Of a stretch of DNA of 64,000 bases, positions 34,839-43,683 are shown piece by piece (the stretch's first letter is position 1; every line of letters starts with the position of its first letter). Both the position numbers and the translations under genes were made by a program. A model generated the notes under the pieces. It saw only the letters and a list, made by a program, of their open reading frames with translations, was not told where the DNA came from and did not search any database. This stretch comes from Chloroflexota bacterium (GTDB lineage Bacteria > Chloroflexota > Chloroflexia > Thermomicrobiales > UBA6265), in assembly GCA_023389575.1 (NCBI GenBank), contig JAEWEG010000005.1:1-64000 (forward strand), given 5' to 3'.

Positions 34839-35192
34839 ATGATCACGCACCTGGGCCCAAACGAGGTCTTTGTCTTTGGCAGCCACGTCACCGGGCATCA
34901 CGGCGGTGGCGCCGCCAGGCAGGCGGTGGAGCGGTTCGGGGCCGTGGTTGGCCAGGGCGAGGGGCTTCAGGGCCAGTCCTACGCCATCCCGACCATGAAC
35001 GGGAAACAACTTTTCCAGGACGCCATCGACCGCTTCATCGCCTTCGCCACCGCGCACCCGGAAACGACGTTTCTCCTCACCAGGGTTGGCTGTGGCATCG
35101 CCGGCCACGACGAGCGGGAGGTCATCGAGATGTTCCGTCAGGCAACGCCCGATGGCTGGCCGGCCAACATCGTCCCTCCCGAGGGCTGGTGA
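34839..35192 (+). CDS. Macro-domain-like small protein (A1S_2505-type)
   Basis: 117 aa. NEVFVFGSHVTGHHGGGAARQAVERFGAV at residues 8-36 and GLQGQSYAIPT near 42-52 match the widespread short proteins with a macro-domain-like fold (IFVFGSNLAGxHGxGAA pattern); LTRVGCGIAGHDEREVIEMF closes the pocket. These are often phage- or plasmid-linked and may bind ADP-ribose or nucleotides. A GAGGTC RBS precedes the ATG at 34839. It has no obvious operon partner. Confidence 0.7.
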   Translation: MITHLGPNEVFVFGSHVTGHHGGGAARQAVERFGAVVGQGEGLQGQSYAIPTMNGKQLFQDAIDRFIAFATAHPETTFLLTRVGCGIAGHDEREVIEMFRQATPDGWPANIVPPEGW

Positions 35193-35774
35193 CTCAACTG
35201 ATCGTTGCGGGGTACGCCGCATCGGCGCGGGCGATACATCGCGAATCACTCCGTGGGCGGCGCGGCCGGTCTGTTGCCCCTTCGCCCAGGCCCGCGAGGG
35301 CCTTGCCTGATGCCCACCCCGCGCGCCCGTCACCCCTTCCCCGTAGGTCATCCCGACCGGCGATTCCCTGTCCCGGGCGGGGAAGAGACAGGGGTGGGGA
35401 CAAGCGGAGTGGAGGAGTCTCCGCCCATCCCACGGCCAAGCCACCTGACGGGTGCCGGGCTCCAAAAAGGTGCAATATAATTGCCGGGGACAACCGAACC
35501 GCGAACAGCCCATGCAACGGTCGCCGTGGCGTGATCCCGGTCCGGATCGCCTCGCGGGATCGGCGGATGGTTGTACCGGTGGCCCGGCCTATGCGGTGGG
35601 CGGCGCCAATCGCGGAATCGAGCGGGAGCGGAAACCACCGTGCGTCCACTCACCGCTGTCATCCCTCGCATTGGAGGTCAGGTCGGCCCCAATGTATTCG
35701 GTTTCCAGGACACGCCCTCAGGGGCCACGGAATGAGTATCCAGGTCCAGCATTGACGTACCACAGGAACACACG
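35193..35774. other. 580-bp intergenic region with family-2-like repeat words
   Basis: Contains GTCATCCCGACCGG and AAGCGGAGTGGAGGAGTCTC (35347-35425), wording that recurs at 36939-36990. AATATAATTGCC at 35474-35485 is a possible -10 region for the XRE-PAS gene. No credible open frame was found. Confidence 0.5.
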
Positions 35775-36548
35775 ATGCCAAACGAAATGGCCAGATTGAT
35801 CCGCGAACGCCGCCAGGACCTGGGATTGACCCAGGAGCAGTTGGCTGAGCGCATTGGTGGCGGAGCCCGTCAGTCGGAAGTGTCCCGTCTCGAGGCCGGA
35901 CACGTCGCCCTTCCCCGGCGGTTGCGCATGGAGCAGATCTCCCGAGCCCTCGAACTCCCGCTCGGCGAACTCCTCATTCGCTCCGGGTGGGCCGGCGCCG
36001 ATGGGATCGAGGACCCGGCGGCGGGCGATCGCGATCGAGGCGACACCGTCACCGGTGAGGAAGACAGCCAGGTAGTGCAGGCGAGCGTCAATGAGCTTCA
36101 TGAACTCAACCAGGGGCTCCAGGCGAGTGTCAACAAGCTCCAGCTCGCGAACGATCGACTGCGCGACCGAGGCATTGAAAAGGAAACGGAACTCCGCACC
36201 GCCGAAGCGATCGTCGATCAGTTGCGCGCGATCCTGAACGCCCTTTCCGATCCAGTGGTCGTTGTCAACACCTCCGGCTTTGTGGTGGTGGAGAACACCG
36301 CCTACGCCATTTTCGCCGCCAGATACACGGATTCCCCCACCATGTATGACGCCGCGGGAGCCGTCATTCCCCCGAAGGACCTGCCCCTCGAACGCGCCGC
36401 TCAGGGTGAGCAGTTCACGATGGACATCCACATCGAAAACGCGGAAGAGCGCATGGCGTACAAGGTCGAAGGACAACCCGCCTCCACCGTTCACGGTGGC
36501 CTCGTTGGGGTCGTCAGCTTCCGCGCCCGGAACGCCGCCTCGGCCTGA
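35775..36548 (+). CDS. XRE-type helix-turn-helix regulator with coiled coil and PAS-like domain
   Basis: 257 aa. Residues ~6-70 are an XRE/Cro HTH (MARLIRERRQDLGLTQEQLAERIG, ARQSEVSRLEAGHV). Residues ~105-155 hold a coiled coil with an internal duplication (QASVNELHELNQGL and QASVNKLQLANDRL). Residues ~160-250 look PAS-like: LRAILNALSDPVVVVNTSGFVVVENTAY and YKVEGQPASTVHGGLVGVV. This architecture suits a cytoplasmic sensor whose coiled coil transmits a ligand or redox signal to DNA binding. Its targets are unknown; flanking genes give no clear operon. Confidence 0.75.
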   Translation: MPNEMARLIRERRQDLGLTQEQLAERIGGGARQSEVSRLEAGHVALPRRLRMEQISRALELPLGELLIRSGWAGADGIEDPAAGDRDRGDTVTGEEDSQVVQASVNELHELNQGLQASVNKLQLANDRLRDRGIEKETELRTAEAIVDQLRAILNALSDPVVVVNTSGFVVVENTAYAIFAARYTDSPTMYDAAGAVIPPKDLPLERAAQGEQFTMDIHIENAEERMAYKVEGQPASTVHGGLVGVVSFRARNAASA

Positions 36549-36792
36549 CCCTCAACCGCGCCATCCTATCCGGCCACCCTGACCCGCGTCCATCCAGGCG
36601 ACACGCGCCAGGGCAGCCACGTGTCCAACGCGTCCCACACCAGTTTTCACCAGCGTGGCGGGGTTTCCGTCTCTCGTTGCGTTCACTGGGTGGACGGCCC
36701 CGAGTCTCCACGGATGCTCACGGTCGCGTCCTCCACCGCGCCCATCCAGACCGGCCCGAACCACCCACCGAACCCACGAAAGGACCTTCACC

Positions 36793-36825
36793 ATGACCAC
36801 CATTCAGCCCACGCCTCATCCATGA
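36793..36825 (+). pseudogene. Possible truncated 5' end of a Tat-type secreted protein gene
   Basis: A strong leader (CGAAAGGACCTTCACC) and an ATG encode MTTIQPTPHP then a stop. The leader and first codons resemble those at 48279-48310 (GAAAGGACTTCGCTC, MTTHTPQ), the start of the SH3b protein. The GGGCGGAC hairpin repeat follows at once, so the rest of the gene may have been lost there. Confidence 0.3.
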
Positions 36826-36836
36826 ACCTCCGCCAC

Positions 36837-36907
36837 CGTACGGGCGGACCTGCCGCCGGTGGCTCACGATCCATGTCTTGTGTTGCCCAGGTGGTTGTTG
36901 TCCGCCC
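36837..36907. repeat. GGGCGGAC hairpin repeat, copy 1
   Basis: CCGTACGGGCGGACCTGCCG at the left and GGTTGTTGTCCGCCC at the right, pairing GGGCGGAC with GTCCGCCC. The same unit recurs at 38510-38588 with a diverged loop. Non-coding, about 70-80 bp. Confidence 0.65.
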
Positions 36908-37046
36908 ATCGCTCACCTCACGTCCACACAACCGCACCTCATCCCGACCGGAGTGAAGCGGAGTGGAGGGACCTCCCGCCCGCGGGCGAAATCCCATGAG
37001 CAGCCACCCAACCGCTCACCTTACGTCCAACGCACATCAACTCCGT

Positions 37047-37215
37047 CATCCTGAGCGCCAGCGAAGGACCCCCGGACGAAGTCCTTGGCGGCGCAGCCGC
37101 CACCTGGGCAACGACCAGTCACCCCAGGTCAGCGAGCGGAACGGCTCGCTCGGCGCACCGCCTGGCGGCGGAAGGACTTTGTCCGGAGACCCATCGGCTT
37201 CGCCTCTGGGTGACG
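37047..37215 (-). repeat. Family-2 dispersed repeat (long copy)
   Basis: CGTCATCCTGAGCGCCAGCG, AAGGACCCCCGGACGAAGTC, CTTGGCGGCGCAGCCGCC, then GTCACCCCAGGTCAGCGAGC and a second GGCGGAAGGACTTTGTCCGG unit. It is two back-to-back modules, the same order as in 43800-44011 and 51497-51668 on the opposite strand. Confidence 0.75.
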
Positions 37216-37273
37216 ACGTCGGTCTGAGAACTCGGACCCGTCCCGGCCTCTCCCAATCGCTCACCATTCCATG

Positions 37274-37380
37274 CACCAGTACGGAAACCCTAACCGGCAG
37301 CCAAGTCAACCACTCCATAGGCAGCGTGCCGGTGCACGCGGAGCGTGGCCTGTCCAGAGCGAAGCGTGGGAGGTTTCCCT
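37274..37380 (-). repeat. REP-like inverted repeat, copy E (long variant)
   Basis: ACCAGTACGGAAACCCTAAC at the left. The right half reads GCCGGTGCACGCGGAGCGTG and CGAAGCGTGGGAGGTTTCCC, an expanded arm also present in copies C and F. The region 36549-37581 otherwise contains no credible gene. Confidence 0.75.
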
Positions 37381-37581
37381 CAAATCGCCACACCACGTCG
37401 CCGCGCGCGACAACATCATTACCGATCCAACATTAATTCCAGGACCGACATTAATCCCCAACCCTAAAAGGCCCGTCGTTCCGGGCCAAATCACCCCTCG
37501 AACCTGAATACATGGATTAATGTCGGCGAAAAAACACACCATCCGAAACGACCGCATTTCAGCATCGCCGTCCCATCTCCC

Positions 37582-37623
37582 TTGACAGTCCCTCCCCCCA
37601 TCCTATGATGGAATCTGGTTTCA
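37582..37623 (+). promoter_or_regulatory. Promoter with KdgR-like operator, site 5
   Basis: TTGACA (37582-37587), 16-bp spacer, TATGAT (37604-37609), operator TGGAATCTGGTTTCA (37609-37623). One arm base differs (TGGAA). It drives the RraA-like aldolase at 37716. Confidence 0.75.
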
Positions 37624-37715
37624 CGTTCTGGTGGCCCAGGGTCCAGCATGCCCCGTCATGCAACGCCTGGCCACCCGTATGGGACCGCAACGACGGTCCC
37701 GGAGGTTAAGGTCTC

Positions 37716-38411
37716 GTGTCACTCAGCGCCACATCGGCCGAATCCCCCTCCTCGCGGGAGGAAACCGCTCTCTTCGATACCCTCGCGGCCGAACTCTACA
37801 CGGCGGTGATTTCCGACACGCTCGACAAGGTCGGCTACCGCGACCAGGCCATGACGGCCGACATCCGCCCCGTCTTCCAGGGCGCGACAATCATCGGCCG
37901 CGCTCACACCGTCCTCTCGTCCGACGTCTACCAGATCAAGGACGATCCCTACGAACTGGAGATCGCCGCCATCGACAGCGTCCCGGTCAACGGCGTCGTC
38001 GTCGCCTCCACAAACAAATCCACCCGCACCTGCATGTGGGGCGAACTGCTCTCCACCGCCACCCGCGCCCGGGGCGGGCGCGGCGCCATCATCGATGGCC
38101 ACGTGCGTGACGTCGCCATGATCGAGCGGATGGAGTTCCCGGTCTTCGGCACCGGCATGCGGCCGGTCGACTCCAACGGCCGCGGCATGATCATCAGCTA
38201 CGCCGAACCCATCGTCTGCGGCGGCGTGCTCGTCAACGAGGGCGACATCGTCTTCGCCGATATCGACGGCATCGTGGTCATCCCCCAGGCCGTCGAGGAA
38301 GAAGTCATCCGCCTTGCTCGCGAAAAGGTCTCCACCGAAAGCTCCATGCGCGACTGGCTGTCCGAAGGCCGGTCATTGCGCGAAGCCTTCGATCACTTCG
38401 GCATTCTGTAG
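37716..38411 (+). CDS. RraA-like / HMG-CHA aldolase family protein
   Basis: 231 aa. Typical blocks of the RraA/4-hydroxy-4-methyl-2-oxoglutarate aldolase family: LYTAVISDTLDKVGYRDQAM at residues ~27-46, then GRAHTVLS, IAAIDSVPVNGVVVAS, GELLSTATRARGGRGAIIDGHVRDVAMI (the G-x(n)-R and D substrate/metal motif) and GDIVFADIDGIVVIPQ. Aldolase members cleave pyruvyl adducts; the RNase E-inhibitor branch lacks the catalytic Arg/Asp. Here R-D are present (DGHVRD), favouring an enzyme. The GTG start at 37716 has GGAGG 11 bases upstream. It belongs to the shared operator regulon. Confidence 0.8.
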   Translation: MSLSATSAESPSSREETALFDTLAAELYTAVISDTLDKVGYRDQAMTADIRPVFQGATIIGRAHTVLSSDVYQIKDDPYELEIAAIDSVPVNGVVVASTNKSTRTCMWGELLSTATRARGGRGAIIDGHVRDVAMIERMEFPVFGTGMRPVDSNGRGMIISYAEPIVCGGVLVNEGDIVFADIDGIVVIPQAVEEEVIRLAREKVSTESSMRDWLSEGRSLREAFDHFGIL

Positions 38412-38509
38412 CGGCGCATACCTGGTAGGGGCCGATCTCGTATCGGCCCTGGAAGGGATGCATCAGGTAGGCTCCACGAAATCCGGGCGAACCACCTCAC
38501 ACCGCCGTA

Positions 38510-38588
38510 CGGATACGGGCGGACCTGCCGCCGATTGATCGCAATCTTGTCCAAAATGATGTCCAGGCGGCCGTTGTCCGCCCTGCCT
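38510..38588. repeat. GGGCGGAC hairpin repeat, copy 2
   Basis: TACGGGCGGACCTGCCGCCG at the left and CAGGCGGCCGTTGTCCGCCC at the right form a stem of GGGCGGAC paired with GTCCGCCC, extended by CCGCC/GGCGG. Compare 36837-36907. It lies just before the amidohydrolase gene. Confidence 0.65.
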
Positions 38589-38611
38589 GGCATCGCGAGA
38601 ATGGAACGCCC

Positions 38612-39496
38612 ATGGTGATCGACGTCCACACTCACACCCCCCGCTTCGAAACCGACATCCCGGCCGGCCTGCGGGACGCCACCATCAACTCGAAGTGGAA
38701 CCCGGCCGGAGCCCGGCCACTCGTCTACACCTGGGCGGAGTTCGAGGGGGCGATGTCGCCGGTCGATCGCGCCATCGTCTTCAACATCGCCCAGCACCCC
38801 ACCACCAACCTGCTGGTGGACGAGCCCTACCTGGCCAAGGCCCCCCAGGTCAACGACGAGACCGCCGCCTTCGTCCGGAGCAACCCGGAGAAATACATCG
38901 GCTTTCTCTCCGTCCACCCCGACGACCCGGCGTTGCTGGAAGAGGTCGAACGCGGCACCGGCGACCTCGGCCTGCGGGGCATCAAGCTGGGCCACAATTA
39001 CCAGAACGTCGACCCCCTGGGCGAGAACGCCATGCGCCTCTACGCCTACGCCGAAGAACACAACCTCCCGATGATGTTCCACCAGGGAACCTCGCCGGTC
39101 CGGTTCGCCGGCATCGACCACGCCCACCCGCGCCACACCGACCGCATCGCCATGGCGTTCCCCAACCTCACCATCATCATGGCGCATATCGGCCACCCGT
39201 TCTGCCTCGATGCCCTGATGGTCGCCCGCAAGCATCCCAACGTCTGGGCCGACATCTCCGGATGCGTCCTCCGGCCGTGGGGCTTCTACCAGGCGATGGC
39301 CGCCGCCCTGGAGTGGGGCGTGCTCGACAGGATCCTCTTCGGCTCCGACTACCCGGCCTCCACCCCGGACGAGACCATGCGCCTGTTCCGCGCCGTCAAC
39401 GACGCCCGCCCTGGCGGTGGCGCCCCGACCATCCCGGAGGCCCACATCGAACGCATCATCGAGCAGGACAGCCTCGCCCTTCTCGGCCTGGACTGA
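38612..39496 (+). CDS. Amidohydrolase (amidohydrolase_2 family)
   Basis: 294 aa. VIDVHTHTPRF at residues 2-12 supplies the HxH metal site; MMFHQGTSPVRF near 152 and IMAHIGHPF near 188 give two further His; a SDYP motif near 252 holds the catalytic Asp (FGSDYPASTPDE). This is the decarboxylase/lactonase (amidohydrolase_2) branch, which includes 2-pyrone-4,6-dicarboxylate lactonase and ACMSD. With the RraA-like aldolase 200 bases upstream, a lactone or carboxy-acid ring-opening role is plausible but unproven. Confidence 0.85.
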   Translation: MVIDVHTHTPRFETDIPAGLRDATINSKWNPAGARPLVYTWAEFEGAMSPVDRAIVFNIAQHPTTNLLVDEPYLAKAPQVNDETAAFVRSNPEKYIGFLSVHPDDPALLEEVERGTGDLGLRGIKLGHNYQNVDPLGENAMRLYAYAEEHNLPMMFHQGTSPVRFAGIDHAHPRHTDRIAMAFPNLTIIMAHIGHPFCLDALMVARKHPNVWADISGCVLRPWGFYQAMAAALEWGVLDRILFGSDYPASTPDETMRLFRAVNDARPGGGAPTIPEAHIERIIEQDSLALLGLD

Positions 39497-39688
39497 CCCG
39501 CGGAATTCACGCCTTCTCGATCGGGCGCGCGGGCATCCGGCGCGCCGTGGATGACCACGCCGTGTTCGGTCAGGTCCGGGAAGCCGGTCTCGTGGTAGAA
39601 ATGCTGGTGAAGCGACCGCCATTCAGGCGGTGAGCCTTCCCCTCCCCATGCTCCTCGTGAAACCGGACCCAATGCCCGTGCCTGCCCG

Positions 39689-40906
39689 ATGAATACCTCT
39701 TCCTCCCGCCCGCGCTGGGTGATGGCGGTGCTCGCCGCCGGTATCTTCGTGACCGCGCTCAACATGCGCACCACCATCGTCTCGTTCCCGCCGATGCTGG
39801 AGATCATCCGCGCCGATACCGGGTTGTCGTCGTCGGTCGTTGGCCTGGTGATGACGCTGCCGGTGATTTGCTTCGCGCTGCTCTCGCTGGCGGCCCCGGC
39901 GGTGGCGGCCAGGCTCGGGCTCGACCGGTCGCTGATCCTGGCGATGGCGCTGGTCTGCGGCGGCATCCTGATCCGGGTGTTGCCGACGATTCCGCCGCTC
40001 TACCTTGGCACGGTAGTGATCGGCATGGCGATCGCCATCGGCAATGTGCTGGTTCCCTCAATGATCAAGCGGGATTTTCCCGACCATCCCGGCCTGATGG
40101 CCGCGGTCTACGGGCTGGGAATGTCGCTGGGCGGCACGCTGGCGGCGGCCGTGATGGTGCCGATCTACCAGAACACCGGCCTCGGTTGGCGAGGCACGCT
40201 TGGCGTGCTGGCGATACCGACCGCGATCGCCGTGCTGGCATTGCTGCCGAGGGTATGGCTTATCGAATCGAGCGACCTTCCGGGCCGGAGGCGCCCCGCG
40301 ACGCCGAGCCTGTGGAAGGACCTGATGGCCTGGCAGATCGCGCTGGTGATGGGCCTCCAGTCGTTCTTCTTCTACGGCCTGGGGACCTACGCGCCCACCA
40401 TCCTGACCGACAACGGCATGTCCGAGTCGACGGCCGGCTTCATGTGGTCGATCTGCAACCTGGGGGCGATTCCGGCCTCGTTCGTGATGCCGCTGTTGTT
40501 CGCGCGAGGCTTGAACCAGCGCCTGCTGATGATGGGCGTGGCGGCGATGTTCTCGATCTCGATCGTGGGCATGCTGGTCGCGCCGGTGACCCTGACACCA
40601 GTCTGGATGATCTCGATGGGCATCGCCGGGGCCGGATCGTTCGCGGCGGTGCTGCTGTTCATCGTCCAGCGGACGCCGGACGCGGCCCACGCCTCGGCCC
40701 TCTCGGGGATGTCGCAGGCGGTGGGCTACGGCATCGCGGCGGTGGCGCCGTTCCTGTTCGGTGCCCTGCACGACCTGACCGGAGGCTGGACCGCGCCGAT
40801 CCTGGTGGTGCTGGCGATGATCGTGCCCTTCGTGTGGGCGGCGCTCGGCGCCTGCCGCCCGGTCCTGGTTGGCCAGGCTGCCCCGGTGGCCGTGGTGGGA
40901 GACTGA
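39689..40906 (+). CDS. CynX/NimT-type MFS transporter (copy 1)
   Basis: 405 aa, twelve hydrophobic segments. The CynX signature is visible: AAGIFVTALNMRTTIVSFPPMLEII near residues 15-39, RLGLDRSLI, GNVLVPSMIKRDFPDHPGLM near 115-135, and a second-half MWSICNLGAIPASFVMPL. Members export or import small anions and drugs such as cyanate or nitroimidazoles. It is a paralogue of the gene at 40993, 87 bases downstream, and both share the order of every helix, so a tandem duplication is likely. Confidence 0.85.
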   Translation: MNTSSSRPRWVMAVLAAGIFVTALNMRTTIVSFPPMLEIIRADTGLSSSVVGLVMTLPVICFALLSLAAPAVAARLGLDRSLILAMALVCGGILIRVLPTIPPLYLGTVVIGMAIAIGNVLVPSMIKRDFPDHPGLMAAVYGLGMSLGGTLAAAVMVPIYQNTGLGWRGTLGVLAIPTAIAVLALLPRVWLIESSDLPGRRRPATPSLWKDLMAWQIALVMGLQSFFFYGLGTYAPTILTDNGMSESTAGFMWSICNLGAIPASFVMPLLFARGLNQRLLMMGVAAMFSISIVGMLVAPVTLTPVWMISMGIAGAGSFAAVLLFIVQRTPDAAHASALSGMSQAVGYGIAAVAPFLFGALHDLTGGWTAPILVVLAMIVPFVWAALGACRPVLVGQAAPVAVVGD

Positions 40907-40992
40907 CCCACGCGGTACCATGGCCACGGCGACCATGCCCGGATATCGACCCTTCGTGAAATCGGCGGTTCCTCCCTTACCATGACCTCTCA

Positions 40993-42204
40993 GTGACACC
41001 TCCATCGAGCAACAGGGCACGTGGCGCGGGCATCACCCTGCTGGCGCTTGGCATCGCCATCACCGCGTTCAACATGCGCACCGCCATCGTTGGCGTGGGA
41101 CCGCTGCTCGACGCGATCCGGGCCGACACCGGCATTTCGGCGACGGTGGCCGGGTTGCTGACGACCGTGCCCGTGATCTGCTTCGGGCTGCTGGCTGGGG
41201 TGGCGCCCCGCCTGGCGCACCGGTTCGGGATCGACCTCATGCTCTGGCTGACGATGGTTGGCCTGACGATCGGGATCATGATCCGGGTGGCGAATCCCCT
41301 TCCCGCGCTGTTCCTGGGCACGGTCGTGATCGGCGCCTCGATCGCGCTGGCGAACGTGCTGGTTCCGGCCGCGATCAAGCGGGACTTCCCGCACCGGACT
41401 GGCCTGATGACCGGTGTCTACACGATGGGCATCGCGGCCGGTGGGTCGCTGGCGGCCGGGCTGATGGTGCCGATCCTGGAGAACACCCGCCTCGGCTGGC
41501 GCGGGACCCTGGGGACGATCGCGATTCCCGCTCTCCTGGCGGTGGTGGCGCTGTTGCCCCGGTTGCGGATGAACCGTGCGAGCCAGGCGACCAGCGCCGC
41601 GAACCCGGTTTCGCGGCCGAGCCTGTGGAAGAACAGGCTGGCCTGGCGGGTGAGCCTGTTCATGGGCCTGCAGTCGTTCGCCTTCTTCGGCCTGGGCACG
41701 TGGACCGCGACGCTCCTGATCGACAGCGGGCTCTCGGAGGCGCGGGCCGGGTTGATGTGGTCGCTCTGCAACCTGGCGGGGTTGCCGGTCTCGATGGTGG
41801 CGCCGTTGCTGGCCCAGCGGTTTCACGACCAGCGGGCGATGGTGATCGTGACCGAGGCGATCTGGGCGGCGGCGGTGGTTGGCCTGCTGGTGGCCCCGGC
41901 GAGCTGGACCATCCTGTGGATGATCATGTTCGGGATCGGGGCGGGCTCGTCGTTGAGCCTGGCGCTGATGTTCATCGTGCTGCGATCGCCAGACGCGGCC
42001 CACGCGGCGGCGCTCTCGGGTATGGCCCAGGCGGTGGGGTATTGCATCGCCGCCTCGGCTCCGTTCCTGTTCGGCGCGTTGCGGGACCTCACCGGTGGGT
42101 GGGAAGCCTCGATCGGGATGATCCTGGCGGTGCTGGCGTTGACCATGCTGTTCGGCTGGCAGGCGGGTCGGCGCGCGTATGTGACGGGCGAGCCCGTTCC
42201 GTGA
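40993..42204 (+). CDS. CynX/NimT-type MFS transporter (copy 2)
   Basis: 403 aa from a GTG at 40993. Paralogue of the upstream gene: ALGIAITAFNMRTAIVGVGPLL, RFGIDLMLW, ANVLVPAAIKRDFPHRTGLMTG and MWSLCNLAGLPVSMVAPLLAQ. The RDFP motif is present in both. Twelve membrane segments. It ends six bases from the convergent persulfide dioxygenase gene on the minus strand. The substrate is unknown. Confidence 0.85.
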   Translation: MTPPSSNRARGAGITLLALGIAITAFNMRTAIVGVGPLLDAIRADTGISATVAGLLTTVPVICFGLLAGVAPRLAHRFGIDLMLWLTMVGLTIGIMIRVANPLPALFLGTVVIGASIALANVLVPAAIKRDFPHRTGLMTGVYTMGIAAGGSLAAGLMVPILENTRLGWRGTLGTIAIPALLAVVALLPRLRMNRASQATSAANPVSRPSLWKNRLAWRVSLFMGLQSFAFFGLGTWTATLLIDSGLSEARAGLMWSLCNLAGLPVSMVAPLLAQRFHDQRAMVIVTEAIWAAAVVGLLVAPASWTILWMIMFGIGAGSSLSLALMFIVLRSPDAAHAAALSGMAQAVGYCIAASAPFLFGALRDLTGGWEASIGMILAVLALTMLFGWQAGRRAYVTGEPVP

Positions 42205-42210
42205 GCGGTC

Positions 42211-43599
42211 TCATTGCACGGTTGGGAGACTGGCTTCGTTCCAGGCTTCCATTCCTGCGCTGACATTGATCAGCGAGGTATGGCCGCGCGCCTGGAGCAG
42301 GCTGGCCACCAGGCTGGAGCGGTAGCCCGTGCCGCAGATGATGGCGGTTTCCTGGCCGGGATCGAAGGGGATGGACGCACCCTGGGCGATCTCTCCGGCG
42401 AAGCGATGGCCGGCGCCCTCGATGTGGCCCTCTTCCCATTCGTCCTCGCGGCGAACGTCGAGCACCAGCGGTGGACTGGCTTCCTCCTCGAGGCGGGCCC
42501 GGAGCCCGTCGACGGTGATCTGGGCGAGCGGTTCGACCGGGTGGCCGGTGGCCTTCCAGGCGGCGATGCCGCCATCAAGGAAGCCATCCACCTGGTCGAG
42601 GCCGATGCGGCGGAGTTCCCTCACGGCGTCCGGGTACTGGGCGGGATCGTCCAGCACGAGGATGAGGCTCCGGTCGTAGGGAGCGAGCCAGCCAGCCCAG
42701 GTGAGGAAGTTCGGGCCGAGGCCGAGCGCGACCGAGCCGGGAATGTGGCCTTCGCCGAAGGCGTCCTGGCCGCGGCCGTCGATGACGAGGGCGCCGGAGC
42801 GGACGCGTTCGGTGACTTCTTCCGTGGAGAGGGCGGAGCCGGGCTTGAGCGATTCGATGGGCGCGGCGCCTTCCTTGTTGACGCGTTTCAGTTCCGGGTA
42901 GTAGGTGGGGGCGAGTGGCATGCCGGAGAGGACGGTGGAGATGAACTCGTCCTCCGACTTCGGGCGGAAGGCGTAGTTGAATCGCTTTTCGTCGCCGATG
43001 GTGGTGGTTGGGGAGTCGCCGATCTTGCGGCCGCAGGACGATCCCGCCGTGTGGCCGGGGTAGACGGTGAGGGCGTCTGGCAGGCCGGAGAGGGTTTCGG
43101 AGACGGTGGTGTAGAGCTGGCTGGCGAGGGTTTTGGTCTGGGATTCGCCGAGGAGATCGGGGCGACCGACTTCGCCGACGAAGAGGGCATCGCCGGAGAA
43201 GAGGGCCACCGGTTCGGGGCCCTGGGCGGGGTTTATGAGCAGGTAGGAGAGGTGTTCCGGGGTGTGGCCGGGGGTGGCGATGGCGCGGAGGATGAGGGTT
43301 CCGACGCGGACCTCGTCTCCATCGTCGAGGGGGGTGTGCGGGAAGTCCTGCTGGCCCTGGCGGCTGGCGTAGAGCGGCGCGCCGGTGGCGGCGGCGAGTT
43401 CGGGGGCGCCGGAGACGAAGTCGGCGTGGACGTGGGTTTCGAGGATGGCGCTGATCCGCAGGCTGTGTTCGGAGGCCCAGTCGAGGCAGGCCTGGATGTC
43501 GCGGCGGGGATCGATGACGGCGAGGTCGCCGGTGGTTTCATCCGCGACGAGGTAGGCGACCTGGGCGAGGGATGGGGTGAAGACGCGGTCGATGATCAT
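42211..43599 (-). CDS. Persulfide dioxygenase-like MBL protein fused to two rhodanese domains
   Basis: 462 aa. Residues ~1-240 are an ETHE1-type metallo-beta-lactamase fold: THVHADFVSG near 55-64, PGHTPEHLSY near 110-119 and a YPGHTAGSSCG near 168-178. Rhodanese domain 1 (~260-350) has VIDGRGQDAFGEGHIPGS but ends in LVLDD, with no Cys, so it is probably inactive. Rhodanese domain 2 (~370-460) has IICGTGYRSSLVASLL with the active Cys. The fusion oxidises glutathione-type persulfide to sulfite while the rhodanese passes sulfur. This would link to the SoxC-like gene further along. The ATG at 43599 follows GAGGAACC. Confidence 0.85.
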   Translation of the reverse strand: MIIDRVFTPSLAQVAYLVADETTGDLAVIDPRRDIQACLDWASEHSLRISAILETHVHADFVSGAPELAAATGAPLYASRQGQQDFPHTPLDDGDEVRVGTLILRAIATPGHTPEHLSYLLINPAQGPEPVALFSGDALFVGEVGRPDLLGESQTKTLASQLYTTVSETLSGLPDALTVYPGHTAGSSCGRKIGDSPTTTIGDEKRFNYAFRPKSEDEFISTVLSGMPLAPTYYPELKRVNKEGAAPIESLKPGSALSTEEVTERVRSGALVIDGRGQDAFGEGHIPGSVALGLGPNFLTWAGWLAPYDRSLILVLDDPAQYPDAVRELRRIGLDQVDGFLDGGIAAWKATGHPVEPLAQITVDGLRARLEEEASPPLVLDVRREDEWEEGHIEGAGHRFAGEIAQGASIPFDPGQETAIICGTGYRSSLVASLLQARGHTSLINVSAGMEAWNEASLPTVQ

Positions 43600-43683
43600 G
43601 CGGGGTTCCTCACGGGTGGGTGCGGCGGTGGTTTGGACCTGGGTCCATCTTAGCGGGTGAGGTGGGATTTGGGATAGCGTAAG

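Noticed and set aside
42211..43599. Frameshift in rhodanese domain 1 explaining its missing Cys
   Set aside because: The frame is continuous and the remaining motif is intact, so a natural inactive domain is simpler.
42214..43653. 479-codon plus-strand frame over the persulfide dioxygenase gene
   Set aside because: Antisense shadow of the real minus-strand gene, whose metal and rhodanese motifs are intact; the plus frame is Gly/Asp-rich without motifs.
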